The position numbers and the translations under genes were made by a program. Shown here piece after piece: positions 5,772 through 6,476 of a stretch of 6,476 nt of DNA (the first letter of the stretch is position 1; each line of letters begins with the position of its first letter). Source of the stretch: an uncultured Anaerovibrio sp. (GTDB lineage: Bacteria; Bacillota; Negativicutes; Selenomonadales; Selenomonadaceae); contig CAAGDY010000152.1 in assembly GCA_900768695.1 (NCBI GenBank), forward strand, positions 1-6,476, written 5' to 3'. The notes below the pieces were generated by a model. The model had not been told where the DNA came from. It saw only the letters and a program-made list of their open reading frames with translations, and ran no database searches.

Positions 5772-6476
5772 TTACAGGATATCATTGATATCAGACTTCA
5801 GTACGTCAGCCTTCGGGCCGTATACAGCCTGAATACCATTGCCCTTCACGAACAGGCTCTGGGCACCCTCAGCCTTCCAGGCTGCCAGGTCAGCAACCTT
5901 GGAGCTGTCCTTTACGGTTACACGGAGGCGAGTGAAGCAGGAGTCAACCAGCTCAATGTTCTCACGACCGCCCAGCAGGCCGATGATACGCTCAGCCTGG
6001 CCATTGTCAGCACCGGAGGACTTCTTGGCGGAACCATTCTCAGCAACCTCATCAGACTCGGAGTCGGAGTAGTTGCCAAGACGGCCCGGAGTAGCAAACT
6101 GGAACTTGCCTATTGCATAGTAGGAAACGGCAGCACCAATGATGAAGAATACGATAACAGTGATTACGAAGTTTACAACATCGCCCATCAGGCCGGCGTT
6201 GCTTACCATAGGAAGACGGGAGATGAACTCCAGGTTACCAAAGGAATGAAGACGCAGGTCGATTACACCGGCCATTGCGAAGGCAAAGCCCTGCAGGATA
6301 GCGTAGAAGATGTACAGAGGAACTGCACAGAACATGAACATGAACTCGATTGGCTCGGTAACACCGGTCAGGAATACTGCCAGTGCAGTGGAGATGAACA
6401 TGGACTTGTAGAGGTGACGCTTGTCAGCATCTACACGACGATACATACCAAATGCGAAACCAATCAGCAGACCGGA
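5772..6476 (-). CDS. PTS EIICB permease, glucose/maltose family, C-terminal part
   Basis: The last 234 residues of a PTS permease that imports a sugar while phosphorylating it at the inner membrane. The visible part starts inside the EIIC domain: a membrane segment near residues 28-50 containing TGVTEPIEFMF (the conserved EIIC G-[IV]-TEP-IEF signature), another at about 53-73, and one at about 98-121. A polar, Ser/Asp/Glu-rich linker (about 136-160) leads to EIIB. There the motif NIELVDSCFTRLRVTVKD places the phosphorylated cysteine at C180, and the domain ends NGIQAVYGPKADVLKSDI. There is no EIIA domain after EIIB, so phosphate must come from a separate EIIA. The order IIC-IIB and the flanking phosphatase and malQ suggest maltose or another alpha-glucoside (MalT/MalX/PtsG class); glucose cannot be excluded. 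The stop is TAA. No terminator hairpin other than element B follows. Confidence 0.93.
   Translation of the reverse strand, partial: SGLLIGFAFGMYRRVDADKRHLYKSMFISTALAVFLTGVTEPIEFMFMFCAVPLYIFYAILQGFAFAMAGVIDLRLHSFGNLEFISRLPMVSNAGLMGDVVNFVITVIVFFIIGAAVSYYAIGKFQFATPGRLGNYSDSESDEVAENGSAKKSSGADNGQAERIIGLLGGRENIELVDSCFTRLRVTVKDSSKVADLAAWKAEGAQSLFVKGNGIQAVYGPKADVLKSDINDIL

Noticed and set aside
1..6476. CRISPR array, tRNA or rRNA genes, integrase or transposase
   Set aside because: No regularly spaced repeats other than the short 11-bp array, no tRNA cloverleaf and no mobile-element protein were found on either strand.

Overview
The window looks like a chromosomal segment from a Negativicutes bacterium (Selenomonas/Mitsuokella/Megamonas type). 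Firmicutes-style sugar genes (a glucose-family PTS EIICB, a MapP-like phosphatase and MalQ) sit beside a gene for an outer-membrane beta-barrel resembling the OmpM/Mep45 porins of diderm Firmicutes. The genus is inferred from protein character only. All recognisable protein genes lie on the minus strand, so transcription runs from high to low coordinates.

Layout in transcription order: (1) 6476-5772, C-terminal part of a PTS EIICB permease that enters from the right edge. (2) 5736-5428, a strongly folded non-coding element (copy B). (3) 5332-4481, an EEP-family phosphatase, with its stop 4 bases before (4) malQ, 4476-2983, a complete 4-alpha-glucanotransferase. (5) A hairpin at 2831-2891, probably the malQ terminator, and three 11-bp tandem repeats at 2765-2797. 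(6) 2623-1729, a damaged OmpM-like porin gene followed by a clear Rho-independent terminator at 1698-1646. (7) 1608-1283, a second copy of the folded element (copy A). (8) 1210 to the left edge, the 5' part of a secreted starch-degrading GH13 enzyme gene, also damaged.

The genes make one theme: extracellular starch or pullulan cleavage (GH13), outer-membrane passage (porin), PTS uptake and phosphorylation of maltose (EIICB), dephosphorylation of maltose 6'-phosphate (EEP phosphatase), and cytoplasmic glucan rearrangement (MalQ). The cytoplasmic and inner-membrane genes read cleanly. The exported porin and exported enzyme both carry an in-frame TAG where Gln is expected, an apparent internal deletion, and loss of reading frame. 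This is either decay of the outer-surface part of the pathway or sequence/assembly error.

The most striking feature is the pair of folded elements of about 310-326 nt. Aligned in the same sense they share an identical core hairpin and scattered conserved blocks, while several long helices have different sequences in the two copies but still pair. That compensatory pattern is expected of a conserved structured RNA. I do not recognise the family.
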